A DNA stretch of 64,000 nucleotides from Caenorhabditis remanei. Taxonomy: Eukaryota > Nematoda > Chromadorea > Rhabditida > Rhabditidae. The notes below the pieces were generated by a model. That model was not told the DNA's origin. It worked only from the letters and a program-made list of their open reading frames with translations, and searched no databases. Positions 10,221 to 19,096 of the stretch are shown here, in pieces (within the stretch, counting starts at the first letter, position 1; each line of letters begins with the position of its first letter). The position numbers and the translations under genes are program-made. The DNA lies in NCBI RefSeq assembly GCF_010183535.1, contig NC_071329.1, positions 2,294,001 to 2,358,000 of the forward strand, read 5' to 3'.

Positions 10221-10697
10221 TTATCGATTGAATTTTCGAATAATCGGTGTTGGTTTGTACTCTGCATACATCTCCATTATTGTAGTCTTCAGTTCGTTGA
10301 ATCCTGAGAACTCCGGGTCGTACTCCTCTTCCTTCAACTCCAATTTAGCTGCTTTCTTTCCAAACTTCTCGGATTCTTCTTTATGACGGCTCTCCTTGAA
10401 TTTCCTCTTGAGAATATTGATTTGATATAGGCACTCCACATTTCCTTCGAATCTCTGCAGTCTCTTTTCCGTTTGACATTTCTCAAATACCCTCATAGGG
10501 CAGTTCAGTTGAGCGAGTCTGAGAAGAGCATGACTAACAGTATGTCTACAGTTGGAGTGCTTCAGAATCTTCGAATACTTGGCGACTTTCTCGGCAGAAG
10601 TCTCGAGAGGGGCCTTCTGGATAGGGTGGGGACGGGTGGCTGGGATAAGGTTCGCCGAAAAAGAGAGAATAGAGTGGGGGATTGGTCGTGGGGCCAT
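10221..10697 (-). CDS. Repeat-borne TFIIS-N/LW-like protein, copy 4
   Basis: Fourth intact 158-residue copy, on the minus strand facing copy 3. The start is at the shared ATG and the end is PTPIIRKFNR. Notable replacements are ESRHKEESEKF in the post-LW stretch and NELKTTIMEMY near the end; otherwise it matches the others. It is flanked on its 5' side by family-A copy 5. Four open copies in a region where nearly every other mobile-element gene is broken suggest recent spread, maintenance by selection, or both. Confidence 0.72.
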   Translation of the reverse strand: MAPRPIPHSILSFSANLIPATRPHPIQKAPLETSAEKVAKYSKILKHSNCRHTVSHALLRLAQLNCPMRVFEKCQTEKRLQRFEGNVECLYQINILKRKFKESRHKEESEKFGKKAAKLELKEEEYDPEFSGFNELKTTIMEMYAEYKPTPIIRKFNR

Positions 10698-10732
10698 ATT
10701 GGTAGACGGGATAGAAAATAAGAGAGCAATAA

Positions 10733-11053
10733 GACAGTAAGCAGTCTGGGAGGGCAGAATGAGATGGGAGATTGCCTACGGCTTACGTCAAGTGGAAACA
10801 TTTCTGCGTACTCTGCGTATTGGCTCCTGGGAAGAGCGCGCACCACTTTTTGGGATCATAGTCACTGCTCCTAGGAAAACTCTAGGCCTATGACCGTAAA
10901 AGTGGTGCGCGCTCTTCCCAGGAGCCAATACGCAGAGTACGCAGATATGTTTCCACTTGACGTAAGCCAACGACGATCTCCCATCTCATTATGCCCTCCA
11001 GACTGCCTACTGTATGGCTGGTCACCTTTTTTCTCTATGATTCTTATTGAATA
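10733..11053. mobile_element. Family-A palindromic MITE, copy 5
   Basis: Full palindrome with the outer right terminus CATACAGTAGGC-inverse (GCCTACTGTATGGCTGGTC) and GATTCTTATTGAATA. It closes foldback composite 2. Confidence 0.85.
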
Positions 11054-11199
11054 CTAATTTCCCTTATTCTCCTGTTATCACCGTATGCAGAGTTCCAAAA
11101 GTGAGTTTCCTTTTCTTCAATGACAGTTTTTGTCAGCCAACAGTTAATACGATTATGAATTTCTTGTATTTCAGCATGTAGACAATCAAAATAAATCCA

Positions 11200-11599
11200 T
11201 AACATGGGAATCGATGATAGAATCGGGCTTGATGCCGTGTCTGTGGGCACACTTCGCGACACTACCAGTTACAGATTTGTGGAACTGAAAACTCAACCAG
11301 ACGTTAGTTTGGTTACGATGAATCTCGCGATACTTGCGAAGTCATAGACATAACTATGGACTTCGAGGATTCTCACGTCTTTCTTGAGGATGTCCAGAAA
11401 AAAATGTGCGGCAAATGGAAGAATAAAAAAGACGTCGGCACCTATCAAAACCCGAAAAGGCCGATCCGTAGTTCTTTTTTAATGATGGAAGGTCAAATTC
11501 AAAACAGCACTTATGAGAACATAATCACTACTATTTTTGGAACGGGAGACATTGAACTGGTTGCTTCGTTTTTCAATGTGAATTTGACTGTAAGTTAGC
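11200..11599 (+). pseudogene. Unrecognised gene fragment with repeat-shared 5' part
   Basis: At 11205-11345 the reading DRIGLDAVSVG, DTTSYRFVELKTQPDVSL repeats the block at 2780-2900. A separate frame from 11356 to 11598 (80 residues) reads MDFEDSHVFLEDVQKKMCGK..IELVASFFNVNLT and meets a donor-like GTAAGTTAG at 11590, immediately before the inserted 1.2-kb foldback. Family not recognised. It may be the 5' part of a gene whose next exon is disrupted by, or lies beyond, that element. Confidence 0.35.
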
Positions 11600-12817
11600 C
11601 ATATAAGACGGTCAAAATTTCAAAATTTTTTGCTAGCGATTATATTTTATTAAAAATTGAGAAACTCTGTACTAGCACATATTCATTTCTCAGCTTTGAT
11701 TCCGTTGAAATATGTGTGAAAAATATCATGTAAGCACAAATCTGCTTCACTTTTGTCTGTTCACGTCATTTTCTGTTCTTTTTTCAAAGTTTATTCAAAA
11801 GTACAGAATCGGTATGGATACCGATTTTGTACCAAGAAACTCCTCCAGATTTGGTATTCATACCTATTCTGTACTCTGCATAAAAGATCACGTGAAAAAA
11901 GTTTTTTCTCCAAGTTTATTCGAAAGTACAGAATCGGTATCGATACCAATTCTGTACCATTGTAAGTTCTGTATAAAAGGTCACGTGAAGAATTGAAAAT
12001 CCACAATTTCAAAGTGTCAAATTTTATTTATGATTATTTTCGCTTACGTGGATTCAAATTTGATGTTCAACTAGTGGATAAACTGGCCAAAATGACAATT
12101 TTTGAGGAAAAGTTACCTAGATTCTGTAATTTGATTTTGATCAACTTCACCTTTTCTTATTCAACAACATTAAAAACGTCCGTTTTAATGAAATTTGCAT
12201 AAAAAGGTTTGAAAATGTGTTTTCTTTTTAAGTAAGAGAAGGTAAAGTAAGTTGATCAAAACCTAATTACAGAATCTAGGTAACTTTTCCTCAAAAATTG
12301 TCATTTTGGTGAGTTTATCCACTTGATGAACATCAAATTTGAATCCACGTAAGCGAAAATAATCATAAATAAAATTTGACACTTTGAAATTGTGGATTTT
12401 CAATTTTTCACGTGACCTTTTATACAGAACTTACAATGCTGTTGTTTGGTACAAAATCGGTATCGATACCGTTTCTGTACTTTCGAATAAACTTGGAGAA
12501 AACTTTTTTCACGTGATCTTTTATGCAGAGTACAGAATAGGTATGAATGCCAAATCTGGAGGAATTTCTTGGTACAAAATCGGTATCCACACCGATTCTG
12601 TACTTTTGAATAAACTTTGAAAAAAGAACAGAAAATGACGTGAACAGACAAAAGTGGAAAACTCTGTGCTTCACGTGCAACTTTTTCTAGCAATTGCCAG
12701 TTTATTGCAAAATCGTTCAAATTCAGGGAAATGCTGTATTTTCAGTACAGATTACTCACAGAAAACCATTTTTCAACTAGCTAGCAAAAAATTTTGAAAT
12801 TTTGACCGTCTTATATG
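11600..12817. mobile_element. 1.2-kb foldback (palindromic) element
   Basis: Near-perfect inverted repeat with termini CATATAAGACGGTC … GACCGTCTTATATG and arms of about 590 bp meeting near 12,208. Arm landmarks: TGCTAGCGATTATA/CTAGCTAGCAAA, TTGTACCAAGAAACTCCTCC, TCACGTGAAGAATTGAAAAT. Open readings on both strands of the arms (YRIG.DTDFVP type) are mirror translations with no start logic, so I treat it as non-coding. It sits just after a donor-like site. Confidence 0.88.
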
Positions 12818-12849
12818 CATATTTCATCTCAAATACAAGTGCAATTTTT

Positions 12850-13190
12850 CAGGAAATCATCCACAGAATGGGATTCGATGATAGAATCGGACTTGATGCC
12901 GCGCAATATGGGATACCAAGTGAAGAAGATTCATGAAGTATGGCATTGGGACGACTCAAAGTGGTTCAGGGGAGGATTCTTCCAAAAGTATCTGGAATCA
13001 CTTTCGAAGATGAAGCATGAGGCGTCCGGCTAGCCACGACCCAACATGAGCGACAAGGAGAAGGAGGACCACATCGATGCCATTATTAAGATTGATGGAA
13101 TCAAAAATGCGCCGACAATGTGAAGAAGAACCCCGCACTCCGACAAATGACCAATCTACTTTTAAATAGCGCATGGGTTAATTACTCTTT
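12850..13190 (+). pseudogene. Polinton/Maverick DNA polymerase B, C-terminal fragment
   Basis: After an acceptor (TTTTTCAG at 12852) comes the RIGLDAAQ block and then, in another frame, QVKKIHEVWHWDDSKW with a helical KYLESLSKMKHEASG. Past a stop at 13033, PALRQMTNLLLNSAWG is readable at 13135-13180. Both segments match the palm-to-thumb region of protein-primed family-B polymerases (…IH.V..W…Y…K..ASG…, K.P.LR…K.LLNS.WG). At least two frame breaks make it non-functional. Polintons are virus-like DNA transposons that replicate with this enzyme; this block belongs to the same gene type as 15693-17830 and 21170-21890. Confidence 0.65.
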
Positions 13191-13229
13191 TCTTGTTAAC
13201 TGAAAAATTTAAATAAATTTTTGATCTTT

Positions 13230-13375
13230 TGTGATATTGAGGTTGTAACACCGTATTTCTTTCAGAATCAGAACATTTTTTGAAAAAAGATGTTTTTCCA
13301 TCTATCATATCGAGAAAGTTGAGAAACTACGACAACCAGTGAGGAATTGGGCAAACATATTGTCCGAGAGGACTA
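13230..13375. repeat. Dispersed repeat C, copy 3 (inverted)
   Basis: Reverse-oriented relative of 7385-7560 and 8287-8455, ending TTGTCCGAGAGGACTACACGG. Confidence 0.6.
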
Positions 13376-13394
13376 CACGGCTGTACGGAGGACA

Positions 13395-13690
13395 ATTCTC
13401 CCACACATCTTCCCTCTGACTGATGCCAACTCGTCTCTTTCGGATGAATAATCCACCGAAATTTGTTTTTTTGTTATCAGAGACGTTATCAGAGATAATG
13501 ATGGTGTAAATGAGTGCAACTGGTTGAGAGCCACAGTATACATATCTGAGAGAGATAAATAGAAAACAACTAGCTTCAGTTTCTTACTTGACGTGTACAA
13601 CATTGCGTGATAAGTGTTGCAAATTCACAACTTTATTTTGTTAAAACCGAATCAATTTAATATTTGGAAGGAGCGATTGATTGAGAAACC
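13395..13690. repeat. Dispersed repeat D, copy 2
   Basis: Partner of 3490-3780, again followed by helicase-derived sequence; the pairing suggests a duplicated larger element. Confidence 0.75.
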
Positions 13691-13744
13691 ATAAACCTGT
13701 CTGACTTTCTTTTATTTAAAAAAAAATAGAATCTTTTATTAAAA

Positions 13745-13815
13745 ATTATTTTAAAAAAATGAATCCAGTCCACTACTCCTTGATCGTTCTTGACGATACT
13801 TGTGACCACTCCGAT
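13745..13815 (-). pseudogene. Short helicase fragment at an insertion point
   Basis: Minus-strand reading VTSIVKNDQGVVDWIH equals the helicase piece at 4440-4500. It is cut on the minus-strand 5' side by a mini-Polinton end that starts AGTAGTATGGGG at 13816. Confidence 0.7.
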
Positions 13816-14345
13816 AGTAGTATGGGGATATAGATCCGGGAGGGGGAAGGTCCCTAACAGCTGTTCCCCACACGACACCCCCCCCCCCACCCCAGCGGAA
13901 AAAAACGGGACACCCTCCTCTTTTTACACACTCTCTCGCCACCCAAAGCGGAAAAAAACGGGACAACTTTTCCGAAAAAAGAAGACTTTTTGCACCTCAG
14001 TCAAAAAAGTCTTCTTTTGGCGGAAAAATTTCCCGCCAAATTCAAATTCAAATTCTTTCCTATTTTTTTCAAATTTCTTTTTCAAATTCTATTTTCAAAT
14101 TTCCCACCAAAATTCTATTTTCAAATTTCCTTTTCAAATTCTATTTACACCTGAAAGAAAGAAAGAAACACAATTTTTACCATCACCACAATTTTATTAT
14201 AAATAATTAAAAACAATTTTAAAACAATTTTAAAAAACAATTTAAAGTTGTGATTGTGGTGTCGTTGTGATTGTGGCGTTGTCGTTGTCGCTGTGGTGGT
14301 AGTTGGCTTGGGTGGTGTGGCGTGTGAGGGTCTGCAATAAAAAAG
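13816..14345. mobile_element. Mini-Polinton-like element, partial copy
   Basis: Begins AGTAGTATGGGGATATAG, then a G-rich run, AACAGCTGTTCCCC, poly-C, AGCGGAAAAAAACGGG repeats and the hairpin AAGAAGACTTTTTGCACCTC/AGTCTTCTTTT. It continues through CAAATTC-rich sequence and TTTACACCTGAAAGAAAG. All of these are shared with the complete copy at 16989-17764. No matching right terminus is seen; the sequence runs into the PAZ-like exons. Confidence 0.75.
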
Positions 14346-14379
14346 ATGAATAATTATTCAAACATAATTATTTTCCTAC

Positions 14380-14650
14380 CTATTCCTCCACGGGGAGCAC
14401 CTGGATGTGCTCAGCCGGGTAAAAATTACCCGGCTGAGCCGCAACGTAGACCATGCGGTCTACGGCGTTATGGGTGGTCAATCCATAACGCGTCCAGAAG
14501 TGCGCAGCGACGGTCCTCTTCGCCCTCGGTGGGCCGAAAGCCATGAAGGCACTGAAAAAAGCAAAGACCGATTTAGATAACTATCATATTCACCTACTTC
14601 TTTTCATAAATCTGAATGATTCCTGCCGGAATCCGCCTCACCTCACCCCC
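14380..14650 (-). pseudogene. PAZ-like (Argonaute-type) gene fragment
   Basis: Minus strand. A partial exon (about 14645-14598, RRIPAGIIQIYEK) ends at a GTAGGTGA donor. Exon 14551-14380 follows the acceptor TTTTTTCAG and reads AFMAFGPPRAKRTVAAHFW, then TRYGLTTHNAVDRMVYVAA, then QPGNFYPAEHIQVLPVEE and a stop. The spacing (F..RYGL.T …. VYV….NFYPAEHIQVLP) is that of the end of a PAZ domain, which binds small-RNA 3' ends in Argonautes. The Piwi part is absent, and the reading stops right after PAZ. GC content is clearly higher than in the neighbours. It may be a captured host-gene piece inside an element. The match is by eye, so an unrelated family remains possible. Confidence 0.4.
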
Positions 14651-14655
14651 CCCCC

Positions 14656-14875
14656 GTGGCGTAATATCGAAGGGTTCAAAATGACTCCGTTCCATATATA
14701 GAGCAATTATATTTGGAGCTCCATCGTTGTAGATAGGGAAGTCGGTGGGAAGTGTGACTTGAGCTCTTCACAAGATGGCTCTACACCCGACAAGTATCAC
14801 ATTTCTGTTTATACTTGTTCGTCAAATCTTCTTTGGTTGTGTTTGTCCTACTCTTGCGAAGTTGTAAGTAGAGGC
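14656..14875 (-). repeat. Inverted duplicate of the polymerase 5' exon region
   Basis: The sequence is the reverse complement of about 15985-16165 (for example ATATCGAAGGGTTCAAAATG against CATTTTGAACCCTTCGATAT), carrying part of the polymerase coding sequence in opposite orientation. The breakpoint at 14655 joins it to the PAZ-like fragment through a poly-C/G run. Confidence 0.8.
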
Positions 14876-14971
14876 TGAAATACTAGAAAATGAGATGAAA
14901 TATAAAGAGCAAGGGATAACTTACCAGCAGTAGCAAACAGGACATAGGAATCAATAGAAATAGAGGGGTTA

Positions 14972-15337
14972 CTAGTATTCAATAAGAATCAAGAGGAGAG
15001 AGGGTGACCAGCCATACAGTAGGCAGTCGGGAAGGCATAATGAATTGGAAGATTGTCTAGGGCTTACCTCGAGTGAAAACATATCTGCGTACTCTGCGTA
15101 GTTGACTCCTGGGAAGAGCGCGCACCACTTTTAGGGTCATAGGCCTGTTATTTTTCCCAGGAGCCAAGAAACGGTGCCTATGACCCTAAAAGTGGTGCGC
15201 GCTCTTGCCAGAAGCCAACTACGCAGAGTACGCGGATATGTTTCCAGTTGACGTAAGCCATAGACAATCTCCCATCTCATTCTTCCTTCCCCAGACTGCC
15301 TACTGTATGGCTGGTCCCCTCTGATTCTTATTGAATT
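14972..15337. mobile_element. Family-A palindromic MITE, copy 6 (complete)
   Basis: Complete foldback of about 366 bp: TATTCAATAAGAATC … GATTCTTATTGAATT with all inner family marks. Its flanks are the inverse of those of copy 7 at 20672-21045, so the MITE and its surroundings were duplicated together in inverted orientation. Confidence 0.88.
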
Positions 15338-15660
15338 CTTATACCCCGCTGTCCCAATGTCTCGTATTTGACATATTTCTACTTATTTCCGCACTGATTG
15401 TAATATGGCTCACATGACATTCATTGCAACAACTGTAAGTTTCTAGGCTTATCAATAGAATTCTATAGCCAACAATTACATTTTTCAGTACTGGATCGTG
15501 GCTATCAAAAAGCTCATATATTTGGGCAGACTGCTTCGTAAATGTCTCTGTAAACTTGTTGTACAGTATGACGATGTTCGGATTGATCACTAACAAGGAA
15601 CACTACAGGAAAACACGATGCAAGGAATGTCCAGCGGAGATTTTACTGTCGTAGGAGATG
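15338..15660 (+). pseudogene. Fragment related to the cysteine-bearing protein at 20240-20679
   Basis: Plus-strand copy of the minus-strand gene near 20.2-20.7 kb. The coding block WADCFVNVSVNLLYSMTMF is readable near 15515-15575, and the 5' exon region ends at a CAACTGTAAG donor-like site. Stops interrupt the first exon. The neighbouring MITE (copy 6) sits at the same relative place as copy 7 does in the paralogue. Confidence 0.45.
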
Positions 15661-15692
15661 TCGTCGCTTCGTTTTATGGGATTAATGCCTGA

Positions 15693-16988
15693 TGGAATGA
15701 GATAAATGCGGTGATGGTCAGCTGGGGGCCATTGAGACTCCGCACCACCACCAACAATAGGAAATATAAAGGAGTGTGGAAACTATGGGAGATGACGTGA
15801 GTTGTGTTTTTTTTAAATGTCAATTTGTGTTTTATTTAGGGCTGAGTCGATTCTCGGGAGAGGTCGAACAATTCAAGACGACCTCAAAGAAGAAGGATTC
15901 TTGGTCGTCTACCCATACGATCGAGTCGTTTTCGTCCAAGGAATGGCACCAATGCCAATCCAATTCGTACAAATCAATATATGGTAAGATTTGACGAACA
16001 AGTATAAACAGAAATGTGATACTTGTCGGGTGTAGAGCCATCTTGTGAAGAGCTCAAGTCACACTATCCACCGACTTCCCTATCTACAACGATGGAGCTC
16101 CAAATATAATTGCTCTATATATGGAACGGAGTCATTTTGAACCCTTCGATATTACCAAAACATCGCTGGTAGCCAACATATACTATTGCGAGCATTGTCA
16201 GAAGATCATCACGGACGCGTCGCAGGCTTCTCGAAAAAACCACAATAAGCTGTGTGCTGCAAAGTGTCGTCGATGTGGAGTTCTCAACTGTGCCACGCCC
16301 ACCCTGGAAGATTTATCGGCCAAGTATAATAAGAAATGCGATACATGTCGGGTGACATTCCATGCAAAAGCGTGCTATGAGAGCCATTTGGTGAAGAGCT
16401 CGAGTCCCGTAAACCCAAAATGTAATTGCGACTTGTTCAGATAGTGAGTTTTCCCTACTTTTTCCTATAAACCATTGTAACGTTTCAGCGTTTGAAATAT
16501 GCAATCGCAATGTTCGCTCAGGAGATCATAAATGTGGAGACAAGTATTGTCTAGTCATGATTCTTCCCACTCATTGAAGAAACAAGAAGAATATCGATTG
16601 TTTGTTGTGGACATTGAAAGCAAAGTTACATCTTCAAGTTCTCCAGCGTGCTACGAAAGGACCCGCACACGTTCCAAATGTTATTTGCGGTCAATTCATG
16701 TGCAATAATTGCGTCGGGATGTCATCACTGTGGACAGCAACACCAATTCACATATAAGGATGAGGCGACCAAAGGACAGGCGATGAAGCAATTCGTAGAG
16801 TTTATGTGCAATGACATTCGATTCAACAACTGCATCATACTCGCCCACAATGATGGTAAATATGACCACAGCTACATCTTGGCCGAGGTGACGGGAGCCA
16901 CGCCAAATATTCTGATGAATGGAAATCAGATTATTCAAGCAGAAGTGGTGTTGAATGACAAAATAAAGATCACCTTCGAGGACACCTT
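15693..16988 (+). pseudogene. Polinton/Maverick protein-primed DNA polymerase B, N-terminal and exonuclease part
   Basis: Exon-like blocks: 15693-15796, then 15840-15983 (ILGRGRTIQDDLKEEGFLVV), then about 16055-16443. The last reads MERSHFEPFDITKTSL and a cysteine-rich stretch (CEHC…CRRCGVLNC…CDTC…CNCD) typical of zinc-binding insertions in these enzymes. From 16490 on come further pieces in changing frames: FVVDIES (exonuclease motif with D-x-E), then CHHCGQQHQFTY and ILAHNDGKYDHSYIL (second exonuclease motif). The enzyme would copy the transposon with a protein primer and proofread. Several frame changes and stops show decay. At 16988 the gene is split by a 776-bp insertion and resumes at 17765-17830 with the FLPMALSQM block. 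The family call is firm; exon limits are approximate. Confidence 0.78.
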
Positions 16989-17764
16989 AGTAGTATGGAG
17001 ATATGGATATCGGGGGGGGACACCTCCCAACAGCTGTTCACGGCGCTCTCCCCCTCCACCCCAAGCGGAAGAATATCGGGCACCCTCCTCTTTTCCCACA
17101 CTCTCTCACTCACTAAAGCGGAAGAATATCGGGCCACCCTTTCCCTCACCCTTTCACCAAAAAACCGGGCACCCCCCAGCGGCTCACAACCTCCATCGTC
17201 TCACAATCTCCATCGTCTCACAATCACCATCGTCTCACACTCACCGCTGACCAACCCGCGGTTCTTCAACTGCCGTTCAGCCGTTTAAAATTGTTTATTT
17301 TTATTATTATTGTTTTTATTATTATAATAAAGTTGTTGTGGTGGTAAAAATTGTGTTTCTTTCTTTCTTTCAGGTGTAAAAGAAATTTGAAAATAGAATT
17401 TTGGTGGGAAATTTGAAAAATAGAAAAAGAAATTTGAAAAAATAGAAAAGAATTTGAATTTGAATTTGGCGGGAAATTTTTCCGCGAAAAGAAGACTTTT
17501 TTGACTGAGGTGCAAAAAGTCTTCTTTTTTCGGAAAATGGCCCGATATTATTCCGCTGGGGGGTGCCCGGTTTTTTGGTGAAAGGGTGAGGGAAAGGGTG
17601 GCCCGATATTCTTCCGCTTTAGTGAGTGAGAGAGTGTGGGAAAAGAGGAGGGTGCCCGATATTCTTCCGCTTGGGGTGGAGGGGGAGAGCGCCGTGAACA
17701 GCTGTTGGGAGGTGTCCCCCCCCCCCCCCCCCCCCCCCCCCGATATCCATATCTCCATACTACT
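16989..17764. mobile_element. Mini-Polinton: 776-bp non-autonomous element with 6-bp target duplication
   Basis: Termini AGTAGTATGGAGATATGG … CCATATCTCCATACTACT, bounded on both sides by CACCTT (16983-16988 and 17765-17770). The arms are over 200 bp (G/C runs, AACAGCTGTT, AGCGGAAGAATATCGGG repeats). The centre has an AAGAAGACTTTTTTGACTGAG/CAAAAAGTCTTC hairpin and AT-rich sequence. A 6-bp duplication and 5'-AG ends are the published marks of Polintons, so this looks like a small derivative mobilised by Polinton machinery. Removing the element plus one CACCTT would leave the polymerase frame open across the site, confirming its limits. A partial relative is at 13816. Confidence 0.85.
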
Positions 17765-17830
17765 CACCTTCAGCTTCTTGCCAATGGCTCTCAGTCAGAT
17801 GTCTTTGGATTCGAAATGTGTCAATAATGG
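17765..17830 (+). pseudogene. Polinton polymerase B, continuation after insertion
   Basis: Short resumption of the polymerase reading frame (FLPMALSQM block before the third exonuclease motif). It runs out of homology after about 15 codons at the start of the small membrane ORF at 17827. The equivalent block in the second copy (21285-21330) continues much further. Confidence 0.7.
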
Positions 17831-18048
17831 AGGACGATGAGGCAATTTATAAGGCTTTCATAGATCTGGAGAACGAAAGGATGCACAACAATGTGGAATA
17901 CGAGTGGACATTGGACGGGGTGTCTGAAATCATCTTGGAACTCAAAATTTGGGCTGCCGGTTTAATTGTAATAGGTATTATTTATTGCTTCTGCTGCTGT
18001 TGTCCCAAATTCAGATGCTGCAATAAAATAACTGTTTTACCTAATTGA
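17827..18048 (+). CDS. Small cysteine-rich single-pass membrane protein
   Basis: Intact ORF of 73 residues beginning at the first ATG. The N-terminal half is acidic/polar (MEDDEAIYKAFIDLENERM), followed by a hydrophobic segment IWAAGLIVIGIIYCF. Immediately after it come CCCC and later CC, a juxtamembrane cysteine cluster typical of palmitoylated tails, and a short basic end. AATAAA occurs within the last codons and TTTATTA shortly after. It lies between Polinton polymerase debris and a MITE half. Function unknown; it could be a Polinton-associated membrane or virion protein or a host microprotein. The composition is too ordered for a chance frame, but no family is recognised. Confidence 0.45.
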   Translation: MEDDEAIYKAFIDLENERMHNNVEYEWTLDGVSEIILELKIWAAGLIVIGIIYCFCCCCPKFRCCNKITVLPN

Positions 18049-18079
18049 ATCTTTATTACTTGCCTGCCGTTTCGTCTTT

Positions 18080-18310
18080 TTTAGTGTAAAATAGTGCGAT
18101 TTTTGAGCTGTCCCCTTAAAATGACCATAACTCTCTAGGGAGTGTCCGCACGAAAAAGTTATCAACTACAAAAATAGAGCTCTATCATTGATCTATATGA
18201 TCCATTAAAAATCTACTTGATGGGACAATCAGTATAACCATGGCACACTCTCAAAGTTTGGCGTTTTCAACTGAAAAAACCAAGCCTTAATATACTTTTG
18301 AGCGGTACTT
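18080..18310. repeat. Half of a Tc/mariner-like foldback MITE
   Basis: Contains TGACCATAACTCTC, AAGTTATCAACTACAAAAAT, AGAGCTCTATCATTG and ends TTGAGCGGTACT. The inverted counterpart is at 19528-19765, so the pair brackets the Gag fragment. The same family, complete, is at 44791-45243. Confidence 0.7.
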
Positions 18311-18622
18311 TTTCGTTTTGTACTCATTTTTCTATTTTTGAAAATAAAAAAGAAAACTAACAGTAAGAAATTTAAGAGTTTGCAATCAGTTTTATTTGAA
18401 AATTGCACAGTGAACAAAGTGAGTGAGTCTGGGAGGGTTCATCTTCATAGAAATATTGTTAGATTCTTTTGTCGAGGGGAGGTGTATGCAGTGTGGGTGC
18501 GAATTCTTTCTTTTTGTACTCACATGTCTGAGTACATTCCCCACCTTTAGGGTGATAAAAAAGGAGTGGATGATTTTTTTTCTTTTTTTGAGGGGGGTGA
18601 GAAACAAGTTTGAAGAAATGAT

Positions 18623-19096
18623 TTATTCCTTGGATCTCTTCGAGTCATGTGACTCTTCCTCGCGCTTTCGTTTCTTCGCTCCTTTCGATGGTCCGTCGTT
18701 TTCGTCGCATTTGATTTCGATCTTCTCGGGGCACATTGAACAATGATGGGTGATCTGGGTACAGTAGAAGCACCTTTTGTGGTACTTGCACTTTTCCCCA
18801 TCTTGGTGTCGGAGGAGACACTAGAGACAAAGTTGTTTCTTGATCAGTTTCTTCTTTCTCTCCGGGTACTCCGGAAAGTTGAAGCATCTGTCCGACATGT
18901 GCTTTTCTTCGCAGAACGCGCAACCCTGATTGAAATTGGGTGGGTTCTTCGTTAGGCATCGTTGCTTGGGTCCCCAAGCTACTTGGGACTTGAGCTTCTT
19001 CGGTTCTTCTTCTTCTTGGGGTTCACTCTTCTTTTTGGGGATCTTGTATCCCTTCAAGGATCCGTGGGAGTCCTTCTTGTCTTCTTCAAAAAGCAA
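18623..19096 (-). pseudogene. Retrotransposon Gag (BEL/Pao-like) zinc-knuckle fragment
   Basis: Minus strand reading of about 157 codons with one internal TAG near 18839. Basic KKKSEPQEEEEPKKLKS is followed by cysteine/histidine modules CAFCEEKHMSDRC and, after the stop, CLLRHQDGEKCKYHKRCFYC..HHCSMC. It ends with a basic KGAKKRKREEESHDSKR tail. Paired CCHC-like knuckles of this kind occur at the end of worm BEL/Pao Gag. No protease, reverse transcriptase or LTR is seen nearby. The stop codon sits directly between knuckle modules. It is bracketed by inverted MITE halves, so the fragment may have been carried passively. Confidence 0.62.

Noticed and set aside
11712..12720. Long open readings on both strands with YRIG.DTDFVP-like repeats
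   Set aside because: They are mirror translations of the arms of the palindrome 11600-12817, with no start context, splice signals or recognisable domain.
13860..14200. 138-codon reading within the mini-Polinton copy
   Set aside because: Driven by poly-C and CAAATTC simple sequence; composition is low-complexity and the frame differs from that of the homologous copy at 17.0-17.7 kb.
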